Positions 26,225 through 36,416 of a DNA stretch of 64,000 nucleotides are shown piece after piece (position 1 is the stretch's first letter; the number at the start of each line of letters is the position of its first letter). Both the position numbers and the translations under genes were made by a program. The notes beneath the pieces are model-generated. The model was given only the letters and a program-made list of their open reading frames with translations. It did no database searches and was not told the DNA's origin. The stretch comes from Apis mellifera (Eukaryota > Arthropoda > Insecta > Hymenoptera > Apidae): assembly GCF_003254395.2 (NCBI RefSeq), contig NC_037652.1, forward strand, positions 4,179,001 to 4,243,000, written 5' to 3'.

Positions 26225-26905
26225 GGTATCCTGCTTCCCGATTATTAAAATCACGATCGTTTTATATCGCCAATTTTAAAAATCATTAAAAATAAATTAT
26301 GAAAGAGACAAGAAAATTTTCTTGGATATCTAATAAATAGATATATTTCGAAATGGAATATTTATATAATTTTGTTCGAAATGCTGTTCCCCGATTGTCA
26401 AATCACGATCGTTTTATATCGCAAATTTTAAAAATCATGTCTTATAAATTATGTCTTAGAAAGAGACAAGAAAATTTTCTTGGATATCTAATAAATAGAT
26501 ATATTTCGAAATAGAATATTTATATAATTTTGTTCGAAATGCTACTCCACGATTGTCAAATCACAATCGTTTTATATCACGAATTTTAAAAATCATTAAA
26601 AATAAATTATGAAAGAAACAAGAAAATTTTCTTGGATATCTCGTTGGATGAGAAAAATTTTCTTAAACACCTAATAAATAGATATATTTCGGAATGGAAT
26701 ATTTATATAATTTTGTTCGAAATGCTGCTTCCCGATTATCAAATCACGATCGTTTTATATCGAATTTTAAAAATCATGTCTTATTTAAATTATGAAAGAG
26801 ACAAGAAAATTTTCTTGGATATCTCGTTGGATGAGAAGAATTTTTTTAAACATCTAATAGATATTTTGGAATGGAATATTTATATAATTTTGTTCGAAAT
26901 GGTAA
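26225..26905. repeat. Minisatellite array, about 150-185 bp period, four units
   Basis: AGAAAATTTTCTTGGATATC recurs at 26311, 26470, 26621 and about 26804. Each is followed by TTCGRAATRGAATATTTATA (the last copy with a different start) and preceded by CACRATCGTTTTATATCRC-like sequence. The last two units share an insertion containing TCGTTGGATGAGAA, so they duplicated most recently. Confidence 0.93.
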
Positions 26906-29900
26906 GAAGATGTGATATATAATTCGATTTCGAATTTTAAATATTTTTTACATCCTCTCAAAGCATCGTATCGAGGCAATGGACAATCACAGTTGTTGCA
27001 TAGCAACAATATTTTTACAAACGGTTGTCTTATCGTAACCACTATGCATCATAAGCCGTTATCATGGCGCCGAGGAAGTCTGGTTGCTGCAACGAGACGA
27101 CCCGACTCTTCCTCTCTCTTGAGAATTAAGTTTCGACTATCTACGATTGCAACAACCAACCAGAAACAGTTCGAATCTTGAAAAGAGAAAAGAAGAGAAA
27201 AAAGAATCTTTCCTTTTCCCCCCCGTAATTTCGATTACGGAAAAATTTAATAATTCTTCTCGAGAGTCGAACGTTTTTTAGGAAACATTTAGATGGTTGA
27301 TTTAAATTTTGTTCGAATTTGAGGATTGCAAAGTGGACGGCAACAAGTAGAAAGCTTTCAGATGGATATATATATATATATATATCTACCAAATTCGACG
27401 CTTTCGAATCGAATAGCGAAACTAAAAGCTTCCGAATTCGTTTCGAATCTGATGTTTCCGATGCAACTTGCAATCCGGTTTACAAATTTCTAGTTTACAT
27501 TTCCCGCTTTCAACTCTCCCAAATTGATTCCCAACACTTTTCTATCTACAATTTCATTAAAATTTTCCCTTTGATATTACAAAATAACACCCTACCCCGA
27601 TATTACAAAATAATTCCCTGTACGTATTCGAATTCTTGATTCAAACTCGATCAACAAATACAAGGTGTGAAACTAGCCCCTTAACTTTGGATAACCATAA
27701 ATCTAACGACATTAATCAAACCCATTAATCCCTAATCTCGATCATTATCGTGCTCATCCTCCAAAGAAGCTTCCTACCACCAATTATCAACTCTCGAAAG
27801 ACCGACATCCTCGCCTATCCATCGATCCTAATTACTCCCTCCTCCTTAATTATCCCTTTTTCCAGCATGATTTTCCAAAGCTTCCCAAACAGCTCCTCCT
27901 CATATTACACAAATTCCATTGGAACACTTCCTTTCTTCTTTTTTCTACAACAATCTGTTCCATCGAACTCGAACAAAATCGTATCCACGAAGGATGGACG
28001 GCGGCAGTCGAAGGCGGCATCTCCTCATTGTCCCAAGAATGGAAAGCAAACCCTGCAAGCCGCGACAATGACGCCTCGTGCATGGAGGAGAAGGAGGAAG
28101 GGAGGGAGAGACGGGGTTCGAAGCGCATGTACGCGTGCACTAATGGCACCAGGCACTAGGCTTGAGGATGACATTAAGCAGCAAGTGCAGCGGAGTGTGC
28201 ATTGTCATTCCCGTTGAATGTCGTCGTGCGGGCTGGTGAACAGGCCGCCGACTCCTCCTTCTTCCTCCCCAATCCCCTCCCCTACTCCTTCCCTCCGTGT
28301 ATCGCTGCAAAAGCGGCCAACGAGATTTGTTTTGCGAACGGACGTCGTATTAACGCTTTCGATGAACGCGTTTGGTTATTAGTTAAGGCATTCTGCTTAT
28401 CAAAAGCCTCTTCCTTCTCCCCCCTCCCACGAAATTATGGCGAGAATAATTGTGTGGAGCGTAGTTTTCGTTCTTCTTCGGATTTAGAAATCTATGGATA
28501 ATCGTATTCGTTATAAGAATAAAAGGTAATTATATTTTTAGTCTTAGTTACGTTCTGGCTAGAGACTAGTAAGAAAATATTACTAGCATTCGACTTGAAA
28601 ATACAATTAATGTTATTAAAATTAATAATGAATTTATTGAACATACAGTGAATATTATTAAAGAAATGAAAATTGAGTAGGAAATTAATAAAATTGATGG
28701 GTTATTAAAGATAGATTGTTAAAATTAATGAAATTATTATTGTTATTTTTGACAAGATTAAAATTGCCGATATAATAAATTTAGCCAAAAAATAGTTTAA
28801 TTTAAAATGATAATTTTGGGAATTATCGATATTTATTTATTTAGATTTTATATAAATTTAGCTAAAATATTATTTAAATATCGTAAACGGAGGGGAGAGA
28901 CGGAGCTATTAACTATCGAGAAATATTGAGAATTAATTTAAATTTTTAACGCAATGTGTTTCTTACAAACAACACGTTCGAAGGAAAAAAAAAAGAAAAA
29001 AGAAATTTTACGAGAATCGAATTCTACGGAGAGAAAGGATCGAATCGAAAAGAATGAAGGAGGAACAGCGATGCGGGCGGAAACGGAAAACGAATCGACG
29101 AAAAATCGATCGGCGATTAGCCCTCGAGATAGCCCGGCCCGTATTCCGCGTCCCTGTTTATTAAACATTCCGATTGCCGCGTGTATCAACGTTTATTCGC
29201 AAATATTCGCCGAGTGGAAATCGAATCAGCGGAAACGGGTCGACTGTCGAGCGACGGAAAACTGTCGGTTAAACGCGATTCTTCCTCCCATTTTGATGGA
29301 TCCCTATCCTCTCGAGCCGGTTTGTTCATCATAACCGCGTAACCAGAAACTTCCATCGAGCTTCCCGTCCATTGAAAAATTTTCCAACGGGGGGAAAAAA
29401 AATATGGAACCTAAATCTTTCGGATCTTTCGATCGAGAAAAAAAAATGATACTTCTCTCTATCTATCTGTTAAACGATATTCCCCTATCTATATTGTTTT
29501 TCAATTTTGGATTATTCCTGCTTTGTTTCATCATCGCTTTATTACATTTTCGTAAATTTCAACGATTGATTCTCGTTAATGTAAAGGAAGACGCGGATAA
29601 TCGCATGAACGTCACATGAATTATTTATCGCATCTCAATTTAACTGAAATTAAATTCTTGACAGAACGATCGAAGAATTGAACAAAAGTTTGGCGATTTC
29701 ATCTTTAACGATTTTGTTTCTCGCAAATTCACGAATCGAAAATTTAGAACCTTCAATTTATCGTTACATCGTTAAATACACCGTTCAACAACCAACTGCG
29801 TAAAGAAACGAATAATGGAAAATAAAATAGAATGAAAAATTCTTCGCCTCGCCGCTATTCAGTTTCTCGTGTCATTTATAATATTCACCAACAAACGGTG

Positions 29901-30442
29901 AGACAGGATGAAACGGCAACGCACAACAAGAGAGAAAACTTTCGTTAATTGGTGCGGAAACGTGTAACTCGCCGTTTCGTTTTCTTCCTTCCCTTCCGTT
30001 CTTTTTAATCCCACATCGATACCAAGGCTTCCGCTCCCCTTTTGTTCTTTTTTAAAAACGCGTCTCTCGTGCGAAAAAAATATACGTATATTATGTCTGT
30101 GTGTGCGTGTGTATACGCGGATAGGGGTTGGAAAATAATATGAAGGCGGGCGCGAAAATTCCCTACCCCGTGATAATTATCGCGGATTCCGTCTCTAAAG
30201 GGTGGCTTCTTTGAAAACCACCCCTGCCGCGCTCCACCCGCGTTAATTTCCATTTGAATTTTATACCGAATTCCGAATACCGGCTTTATTATTATAAACC
30301 AACGACGGGTTCGACGGGTGAGACGACGTGTCTGTCACTAATAACGTGTCTTTCGATACGCGTGTTTCGAAAGGGTTGTCAAAGGGTTGTTTGAAAAATT
30401 TGCGATGAAGGGAGGGAGATTTACAGACATCGCGAATATTGA
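26906..30442. other. Non-coding stretch with no supported gene
   Basis: Contains a TA run at 27366-27385, a GC-richer patch at about 27990-28260 with a long but low-complexity frame, very AT-rich sequence at 28500-28900, and GC-richer patches at 29050-29330 and 30120-30260. A pyrimidine-rich acceptor-like TTTTTCCAG ends near 27864, without a partner exon that I can support. Confidence 0.5.
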
Positions 30443-31140
30443 CGTGTTTCTTATTTTCTTTTTTTTTTTAATTAAAATTGAAAAAGAAGTCTAATCGACT
30501 TGCATAAATATAATTGATGTATTTAATTATTGCCAAAATTTCGTCATCCAATTATTAATCTAATTTTTCCTAAACAATTTTTCCAAGCATCATAAAAAAA
30601 ACGAACATTACCAAACTAATTACTCGTGTTTCTTATTTTTTTTTTTTTTTAATTAAAATTGAAAAAGAAGTCTAATCGATTTGCATAAATATAATTGATA
30701 TATTTAATTATTGCCAAAATACTCGATTTTCGTCATCCAATTATTAATCTAATTTTTCCAAGCATCACAAAAAAAACGAACATTACTAAACTAATTACTC
30801 GTGTTTCTTATTTTTTTTTTTTTTAATTAAAATTGAAAAAGAAGCCTAATCGGCTTGCATAAATATAATTGATGTATTTAATTATTGCCAAAATACTCGA
30901 CTTTCGTCATTCAATTATTAATCTAATTTTTCCTAAACAATTTTTCCAAGCATCGTAAAAAAAACGAACATTACCAAACTAATTACTCGTGTTTCTTATT
31001 TTCTTTTTTTTTAATTAAAATTGAAAAAGAAGTCTAATCGACTTGCATAAATATAATTAATGCAATTATTAATCTAATTTTCTCTAAACAATTTTTTCAA
31101 GCATCACAAAAAAAAACGAACATTACCAAACTAATTACTC
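30443..31140. repeat. Minisatellite array, about 175-188 bp period, four units
   Basis: CGTGTTTCTTATTTT starts units at 30443, 30625, 30800 and 30988. Each contains poly-T, AATTAAAATTGAAAAAGAAG, and, toward the end, AAAAAACGAACATTAC. Poly-T length varies and the fourth unit is shortened. Confidence 0.95.
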
Positions 31141-32172
31141 GAAATTACGCGATACTTTTAAATCAAATTACCGTGATAATAAATTCAATTCCGAGGAGAA
31201 AAAATCTTTAAAAATCTTTTATATCTCGTTCCATTAAGAATGTTTCCTTGGCAATCTCGATTCGCAACCGTCGATTATCCGCCCCGCAAAGAATAAGGAA
31301 ATCTTACATTACAATTCTCTAAGTCTGTATCTCTCGTTTCCACCCCCGTGGCCGGTATCGTTTATCCACTCTCCTCCTCTCCCCTCCCTCGTTTCGGTAT
31401 CGATTGCAATCCACGGGCATTCTTTCCCATTTCTTTCCTCCCCCTCCCCCGATATTTCGTATCGCGCTGTTTCGTGAAAGGGCCGCTTTTATATTTTTCT
31501 CGTTGACTCGCTTCCACGGATTATCTGGCTGGATGCCATCTTGAATTGCGCATTCCCGATAATTCTTTCCCGCTTATGGTACTCTATGAGGAACGCCTGT
31601 TCCCTCCCCCTCCCCTCCCTCATCCCGGGGTACACGAGAACGATTATCGATGGAAATTTTTGGAGAATTGAAATCGAGGTACTGCAACAACTTTTCGAAG
31701 AATTTATTTGAATTTATTTAATAACGTGATAAGAAAAGTTGCATCTCTGATTTTTGAGGAAGATAAAATGGATTTTGCCTTGAATTTTGGAATTGAAGTG
31801 ACGTGAAAATGATTGAAAATATTGCGAAAAAAATCGATATCCGTTTAATAACCATTCCACTCTCGAGAGTAATGATAAAACGCGCGAGTTTCCACTAATT
31901 TTTCCTTTCCAACGCAAACCGAGACAATGAAAACTCTTTTCTTTCCCCAGAAATTAAATCAACGAAGAGGATTCATCCTTTCCGATGTATCCATTTCAAG
32001 AAAAAATATACGAACGAGTTAAAACTCTTATTTAAAATACCGTACACGAATTCTAATAGACTAAAGATTTAAAAAAGAAAAAGAAGAAGAACGGAGAATG
32101 CAGGTACGAGTATGTTCAAATATCGCGTCCACTATCTTTAACGCAAAGAATAATATTCCCTTCCCTTTTTAG
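31141..32172. other. Non-coding stretch upstream of a candidate exon
   Basis: A GC-richer patch at 31320-31640 is followed by AT-rich sequence. Two splice-like signals are present: an acceptor CTTTTCTTTCCCCAG ending at 31950 and a donor CAG/GTACGAG at 32103/32104. The interval 32104-32172 has donor, branch-like CTTTAAC and pyrimidine tract in the right order for a 69-base intron. All three frames of 31951-32103 contain stops, so any upstream exon there would be untranslated. Confidence 0.35.
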
Positions 32173-32261
32173 CACCTGTCATTCGCGGTCAGAGTAGCGA
32201 TAACACTGGCTACCCGTATAACCATGAAAGAGTTAATACGTTTGTCTATGACAGAGAGAAG
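32173..32261 (+). CDS. Candidate internal coding exon, unidentified protein
   Basis: The 89-base exon candidate follows a strong 3' splice signal (TTCCCTTCCCTTTTTAG) and ends at AGAGAAG/GTGGGTG. Reading from the third base gives PVIRGQSSDNTGYPYNHERV followed by NTFVYDREK, a protein-like mix rich in Asn, Tyr and Asp. It ends exactly on a codon boundary, matching the phase of the exon at 33601. The same frame stays open past the donor to about 32389. A second frame (HLSFAVRV...) is also open, and could start at an ATG at 32098 through a 69-base intron. I do not recognise the family, and the upstream exon supplying the first base of the split codon was not found. Confidence 0.38.
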
Positions 32262-33600
32262 GTGGGTGAATTGGAATCTCTGAGGGGCAACTTTGTCTCC
32301 GTTGTACCATCGCTATCAAGCTTGTGCAAGAGTTTTAACTTTTCGCGGATGAAAAGGAATTTCACAATTAATCGCGTAAAGAACGAGTGAAGTACGTACG
32401 AGATTTGATTTGAAATAATTAAAAACAGTGCTCTTTTTATTGCGAGTAATAAAATAAAAATATAAATAATAATGGATGAAAATAAATGCAGTTAAAGATC
32501 TATCTATATACGAAGTATATCGAAATGATAGATTTTGACAAAGCTTATTTGTTTTTATTGTATTTTTAACGTACTTTAAGTTTCAATGTTTGAAAATTTG
32601 GCCGGTAAATTTTCACCATCGCGTTATTTCATCTTGATGATTTATTCATTATTTATTCATTAATGACGCAAGATAAATATAGTGGATTATTTTATCGCAT
32701 GAATAATTCAGTTAAATAATATCACTCGTACGTGATAGGGAATCGTATTAAATAAGTAACGCATTGAAAACAATAAATGCATTATAAAAACATTATTTAG
32801 GTTATTAAAATGTAAAACTGAAATTTTTTTTTTTTATGAGCGAAAAGCCTATTAAAGATCGAATGATCGAATGCGTAACATCGAATGTGTTCGTTGATGA
32901 TAATTTATTTAAAAAAAAATTTAACCGAATGTTGAATTAAAAAATTTGTAAAATTCCCCTACTTTTAAAAAAAGGGATAAATTAAAATATCTAATGGTGC
33001 GTAAATAGAATTTTTTTTAAAAATCTAATACGTAACGGTAAAAAAAAAAGTATCGTTGGGAAATATTGATCGAGCAATTTATCCGCATAAATAATTATCG
33101 AAGAACAAATAGATTAAGATGAATAAACAAATAAATGCAATTTTTATAAATTCGATATAAACCCGATAAAAATTCATTACAGTAAAAAGAATTTATTAAA
33201 CGATAAATCTCTTGCCTATAAAATTGAAATTACTCCATTTAAAAAATAAATAGATCAAAATGGATAAAAGTGAATTTTCCAATCAATTGAACGGAATAAA
33301 TAAAATTTCTTTTATAAATATTCCCAAAAATTCAATACCACTATCTAAATATGTACGTATACAATACATATTATCAGAAATAATAGCGATAGAAATTTCT
33401 AACGAAAAATTTACGTATGCTTATGTATTAAACTATTTTTAAATAAATTGCTCAAAGAGATATTGATTTCTTGGGAAATGACCGAAAACATTATTATCTG
33501 AATTTTGTTTAAAAATATTTATATTCTCGTTTCTCATTTACATGCGCGCAAATGAAATTCCACGAAATGAACCACGTAGTTCGAATGTTTCGTGTTTCAG
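32262..33600. other. Probable intron, very AT-rich
   Basis: The sequence between the two candidate exons is strongly AT-rich with many A and T runs and no exon-like island. Its GC content contrasts with both flanking exons, as expected for an insect intron. The 3' end TTTCGTGTTTCAG is a good acceptor. Confidence 0.4.
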
Positions 33601-33903
33601 CGAATATTTCATCCGTGTGACATCAACAAACCACAGGTAGTTGAATCGGTCGTATTCATAGCACACAGAAGTCCTCTTGACCAAAGTAACCGAGAACACG
33701 AAACATTTGGTCGATCGCGACGCGTTCTAAGTGATGGACAATATTCTATCGCCGATACCCGGTATCGATTGGAAACATTCCTACTAAACGACGCTAAACA
33801 ACAAGTTCGACCACTGTATCTGACGTGGCGTGATACCGCAAACGAGGTGCAAAATAAACGCGACATTTTATGGAACTTTACGTCACACGTTCTAAAATAT
33901 TGA
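33601..33903 (+). CDS. Candidate terminal coding exon, unidentified protein
   Basis: After the acceptor TTCGTGTTTCAG the frame runs for 100 codons to TGA at 33901-33903, in phase with the exon ending at 32261. It begins RIFHPCDINKPQ, passes through a basic, Ser/Arg-rich middle (REHETFGRSRRVLSDG), and ends with charged and aromatic sequence including YRLETFLLNDAKQQVRPLYL and TWRD. I see no membrane segment or known motif. GC content is clearly above the surrounding DNA, and AATAAA follows eight bases after the stop. An alternative donor after CCACAG (33636) would make it a 36-base internal exon. The opposite strand is also open for about 85 codons, so strand is not certain. Function is unknown. 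Confidence 0.42.
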   Translation, partial: RIFHPCDINKPQVVESVVFIAHRSPLDQSNREHETFGRSRRVLSDGQYSIADTRYRLETFLLNDAKQQVRPLYLTWRDTANEVQNKRDILWNFTSHVLKY

Positions 33904-33910
33904 TCTCAAA

Positions 33911-33916
33911 AATAAA
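33911..33916 (+). terminator. Polyadenylation signal candidate
   Basis: AATAAA lies just after the stop of the plus-strand candidate exon, followed by an A/T-rich stretch. The hexamer is common in AT-rich DNA, so support comes mainly from its position. Confidence 0.35.
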
Positions 33917-34249
33917 TCAAAAATTTCTAATGCTCTTTGACATTATTTATCTAATTATTGAAAGTGTGAAAAAAATTTTGTAACAAAAGATTAACTATAT
34001 CAAATACAGATTGATAATCAAATTGATTATCAAATTAATCATGTTACTAACAAAAAAGAAATCTGAATGATAAATAAAGCATAGAAAAAGAAATGTTACT
34101 AATTCATGGATCTGATACGTGTAATAAATACTCATGATCATGCAAATTCTAAATAATGCAACCAATTATCCATGTCGATGCAGATTTTTTATCTTATGAC
34201 ACTATTGACTGGATAATTGATTGGAGGAACAAAAATGCATGCAACTCAC
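33917..34249. other. AT-rich interval between convergent candidate genes
   Basis: No open frame, repeat or RNA gene is visible. The minus-strand candidate would need a further exon in or beyond this interval, but none was found. Confidence 0.4.
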
Positions 34250-34336
34250 CATTTGATGCGAAGAATGCTGGAATGGAAAGAATGGAAAGAATGGAAATCA
34301 CTGTAAATACCACCATCATATAGGAAGAAGTAAAAG
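34250..34336 (-). CDS. Candidate minus-strand exon encoding a hydrophobic segment
   Basis: On the minus strand, GTTTTATAG precedes an 87-base exon ending AAATG/GTGAGTT, a good donor. The open frame is entered and left in phase 1. It encodes FTSSYMMVVFTVISILSI and on to IPAFFASN, a plausible membrane-spanning helix. Part of the hydrophobic stretch comes from three copies of TTCCATTC, so a short tandem repeat could produce it without selection. The piece at 34473-34434 splices onto it in frame. No family is recognised. Confidence 0.25.
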
Positions 34337-34433
34337 CTATAAAACAAAACATGGAAAAATATAATATTTTGAAAAACATAATAAAATCAATTATAAGAAA
34401 ATATAACAAAATATAAAAAAGAAAGATATTTAC

Positions 34434-34473
34434 CTATTAAAGAACAAAATGGCTTATACTTTTGAAAGAAACA
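34434..34473 (-). CDS. Candidate minus-strand small exon
   Basis: Minus-strand TTAGAATCAG acts as a possible acceptor, and the 40-base exon ends TTAATAG/GTAAATA. It reads CFFQKYKPFCSLI and continues without a frame break into the exon at 34336-34250. Two further copies of the acceptor motif lie upstream on the same strand (near 34571 and 34664), so acceptor choice is uncertain. It is entered in phase 0, which does not fit the phase-1 end of the start exon at 36019-35956. Confidence 0.17.
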
Positions 34474-35205
34474 CTGATTCTAACAAATACCGACAATAAA
34501 TATGTAAAAAAAATAAAATAAAATAAAAGACTAAAAATAATCTGTTTAAATTGTAATTGGCGAACAAACACTGATTCTAATTTCGCGTAAATGATTAATA
34601 ATTAAATTTAATTAGAGCTATTATGCTCTGAAAAATATTAAAAATATTTTTACACAACAAACATTGACTCTAATAACCGCATTGCACGCGGTCACAAATA
34701 TCTGAAACGAAATAAAAATTAACGGCAAGAAATAAAATAGAAAATGAAGAAAAATAATGTTTTTCAAAAATATTATTGATATATAAATCGTTACGAATTG
34801 ATTCTAAAAACTACGATATTATTTCAATATATTTTTTAATGTAAATGATAAAAGTTATTTAAAAAATCTAATATTATTAATTTATTTAATAAATATATGC
34901 GCAAATGATTATTAAAAGTTCAATAAAAAAGAAATAAAAATGTATACATTACGTTTGCTGCTAATATAAAATCAAGCTTCTTTGTGAGAAAGTGATGGCG
35001 TCCATCTTGAAATTTTTCCTGCGCAATTTCACTAATTATTTAATAATATGTAGAAAATAAAATTGAAATTTCACTATAAATGTATAAAAGATATAAAATA
35101 CTGAAACAAAGTAATAACTACACTCAAATTTTGTAAAAAAAGTATATAAAAAAGTATAGAAATAAGTAACTACGCAGAAAATAAATTACACGATATATTC
35201 GAAAT
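34474..35205. other. AT-rich interval with no supported exon
   Basis: It contains two extra copies of the 15-base motif AAACAYTGAYTCTAA (34566-34580, 34659-34673) and a GC-richer spot near 34985-35030. Otherwise it is A/T runs. Confidence 0.4.
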
Positions 35206-35370
35206 ATGTCTAAACACTACGACTATCGACAGTACAATGACGTCCCGCACCACGTTTCCTCTACAGAATTACAAATTGGAGTGGGGATTTGTCCTACGAC
35301 TCGACAACAAGTTGACTCGACAAGAGAACGAATCAAAACCGACACGATGAACACAAAGGCTATATTATAA
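35206..35370 (+). CDS. Small open reading frame (54 codons), possible microprotein or exon
   Basis: ATG at 35206 opens a frame to TAA at 35368-35370. It begins MSKHYDYRQYNDVPHH and ends DTMNTKAIL, with mixed, non-repetitive composition (two each of Asp-Tyr, His and Arg-rich clusters, one Cys). The stretch is markedly GC-richer than the 1 kb on either side, which is the main reason for listing it. The minus strand is also largely open here, so it could instead be a minus-strand exon or an old insertion. No family is recognised and no splice sites are evident. Confidence 0.2.
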   Translation: MSKHYDYRQYNDVPHHVSSTELQIGVGICPTTRQQVDSTRERIKTDTMNTKAIL

Positions 35371-35955
35371 ACAATGTTTTCAATACAAAAGAAATTTAGA
35401 AATAATAAATTAATTTAACACGCAAATAGACTATCTAACGCGCAATAAAATATTTGTACTTGTATATTATTTTATATATTACTTATAATATATTACTATA
35501 TATTATATATTACTTTATATATTACATATTATATATTATATATTATTTTATACATTATATATTACTTACTTACTTAAATATTTGTTTAAAAATCATGGTT
35601 GTTAATTGCCACGATTGCTTCGATATTGCACAAGCAATTGAAGAATAATCTATAAAAATAAAAATCAAAATCTTAAAATAAATATACGAAACAAAAATTG
35701 ATTATATTAAAATAAATATAGCAATAAAACTCATATTCTGATTCGATATAAGCTAACAGTATTTTTTAATAATTGAATATGAACGATCGATGAAAGGTGA
35801 AGCAAAAAAAGTTCTAAAAATTACTTAATTTTAATATAATAATATTTAATAATCGAATAAACGCATTGAATTAGACTACTAATAACTTGATTAATAATTA
35901 ATTTAAATATATAATAAATCAATAAATTGTAAAAGTTTTATTTAATATTACATAC
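35371..35955. other. Very AT-rich interval
   Basis: It contains a TA/TAT-rich tract (about 35460-35575) and an ACTT repeat near 35565. A short frame reading VVNCHDCFDIAQAIEE ends at 35646, but no acceptor supports it. Confidence 0.4.
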
Positions 35956-36019
35956 CTGTTTCGATGAAACACACCCATCCTCCATGATTTTCAACAATAA
36001 CTGTCATGGCTCGCTGCAT
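35956..36019 (-). CDS. Candidate minus-strand start exon
   Basis: On the minus strand, ATG at 36019 (a second in-frame ATG is at 36007) opens MQRAMTVIVENHGGWVCFIE and then Thr, ending at AAACAG/GTATGTAA, a near-consensus donor in phase 1. The exon lies next to an AT-rich interval with CCAAT boxes. Splicing directly to 34336-34250 would keep the frame and give a short protein with one hydrophobic segment, but no downstream stop exon was found. The minus-strand CCAAT box lies only 27 bases upstream of the first ATG, which is unusually close for a promoter element. The product is unknown. Confidence 0.27.
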
Positions 36020-36045
36020 ACGCACTTATTTTTCTAAGCTGTTTT

Positions 36046-36268
36046 CTGATTGGCTAATACGATATAGTTCTTTTCCACTAAAAATCGTGTAAAAATTAAA
36101 ATATTTAATTATGAATTTAATTGTGAATTTTTACGATATCAAAATTTCATAAAAACTATTTAGAAATATACAAAAAAAATAAATCACTTCAAATATTATT
36201 AAATAAAAATAAAATAATACGAATATATATGTGCAAATAGTTAAGTGGTCATGTGACTTTCCAATCAG
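36046..36268. promoter_or_regulatory. Possible bidirectional promoter with opposed CCAATCAG boxes
   Basis: CCAATCAG occurs on the minus strand (complement of 36046-36053) and on the plus strand (36261-36268), about 210 bases apart and pointing toward the two candidate start exons. CCAATCAG matches the consensus of NF-Y, a promoter-binding factor. The interval between is very AT-rich and includes an imperfect inverted repeat (ATCGTGTAAAAATT at 36084 against AATTTTTACGAT ending 36137). Assignment as a promoter is inference. Confidence 0.33.
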
Positions 36269-36397
36269 AGAAAGTATTGCACGAGATGTTACGTATATGC
36301 GTAGTACCAATGCCATCTATTTCGTGTGTAAAGTGTATCGAAGTGACGCTACGACGCAATTACTTGAAATGTGAATATATATTGGAACAGATATTAA

Positions 36398-36416
36398 ATG
36401 GAGAGTAATTTAACAA
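36398..36416 (+). CDS. Candidate plus-strand start exon (MESNLT)
   Basis: ATG GAG AGT AAT TTA ACA A is followed at once by GTAAGTGA, a strong 5' splice site. A plus-strand CCAATCAG lies 130 bases upstream, a typical promoter distance. It ends in phase 1 and can join the exon at 37323. It is too short to judge by composition, so confidence rests on the donor and the upstream box. Confidence 0.25.

Noticed and set aside
27750..28217. 155-codon frame
   Set aside because: It is Ser/Arg-rich low complexity with an opposing open frame and no matching splice partners.
8948..31140. CRISPR-like interpretation of regularly spaced repeats
   Set aside because: Repeat units are 130-190 bp tandem copies without unique spacers, and the genome is clearly eukaryotic.
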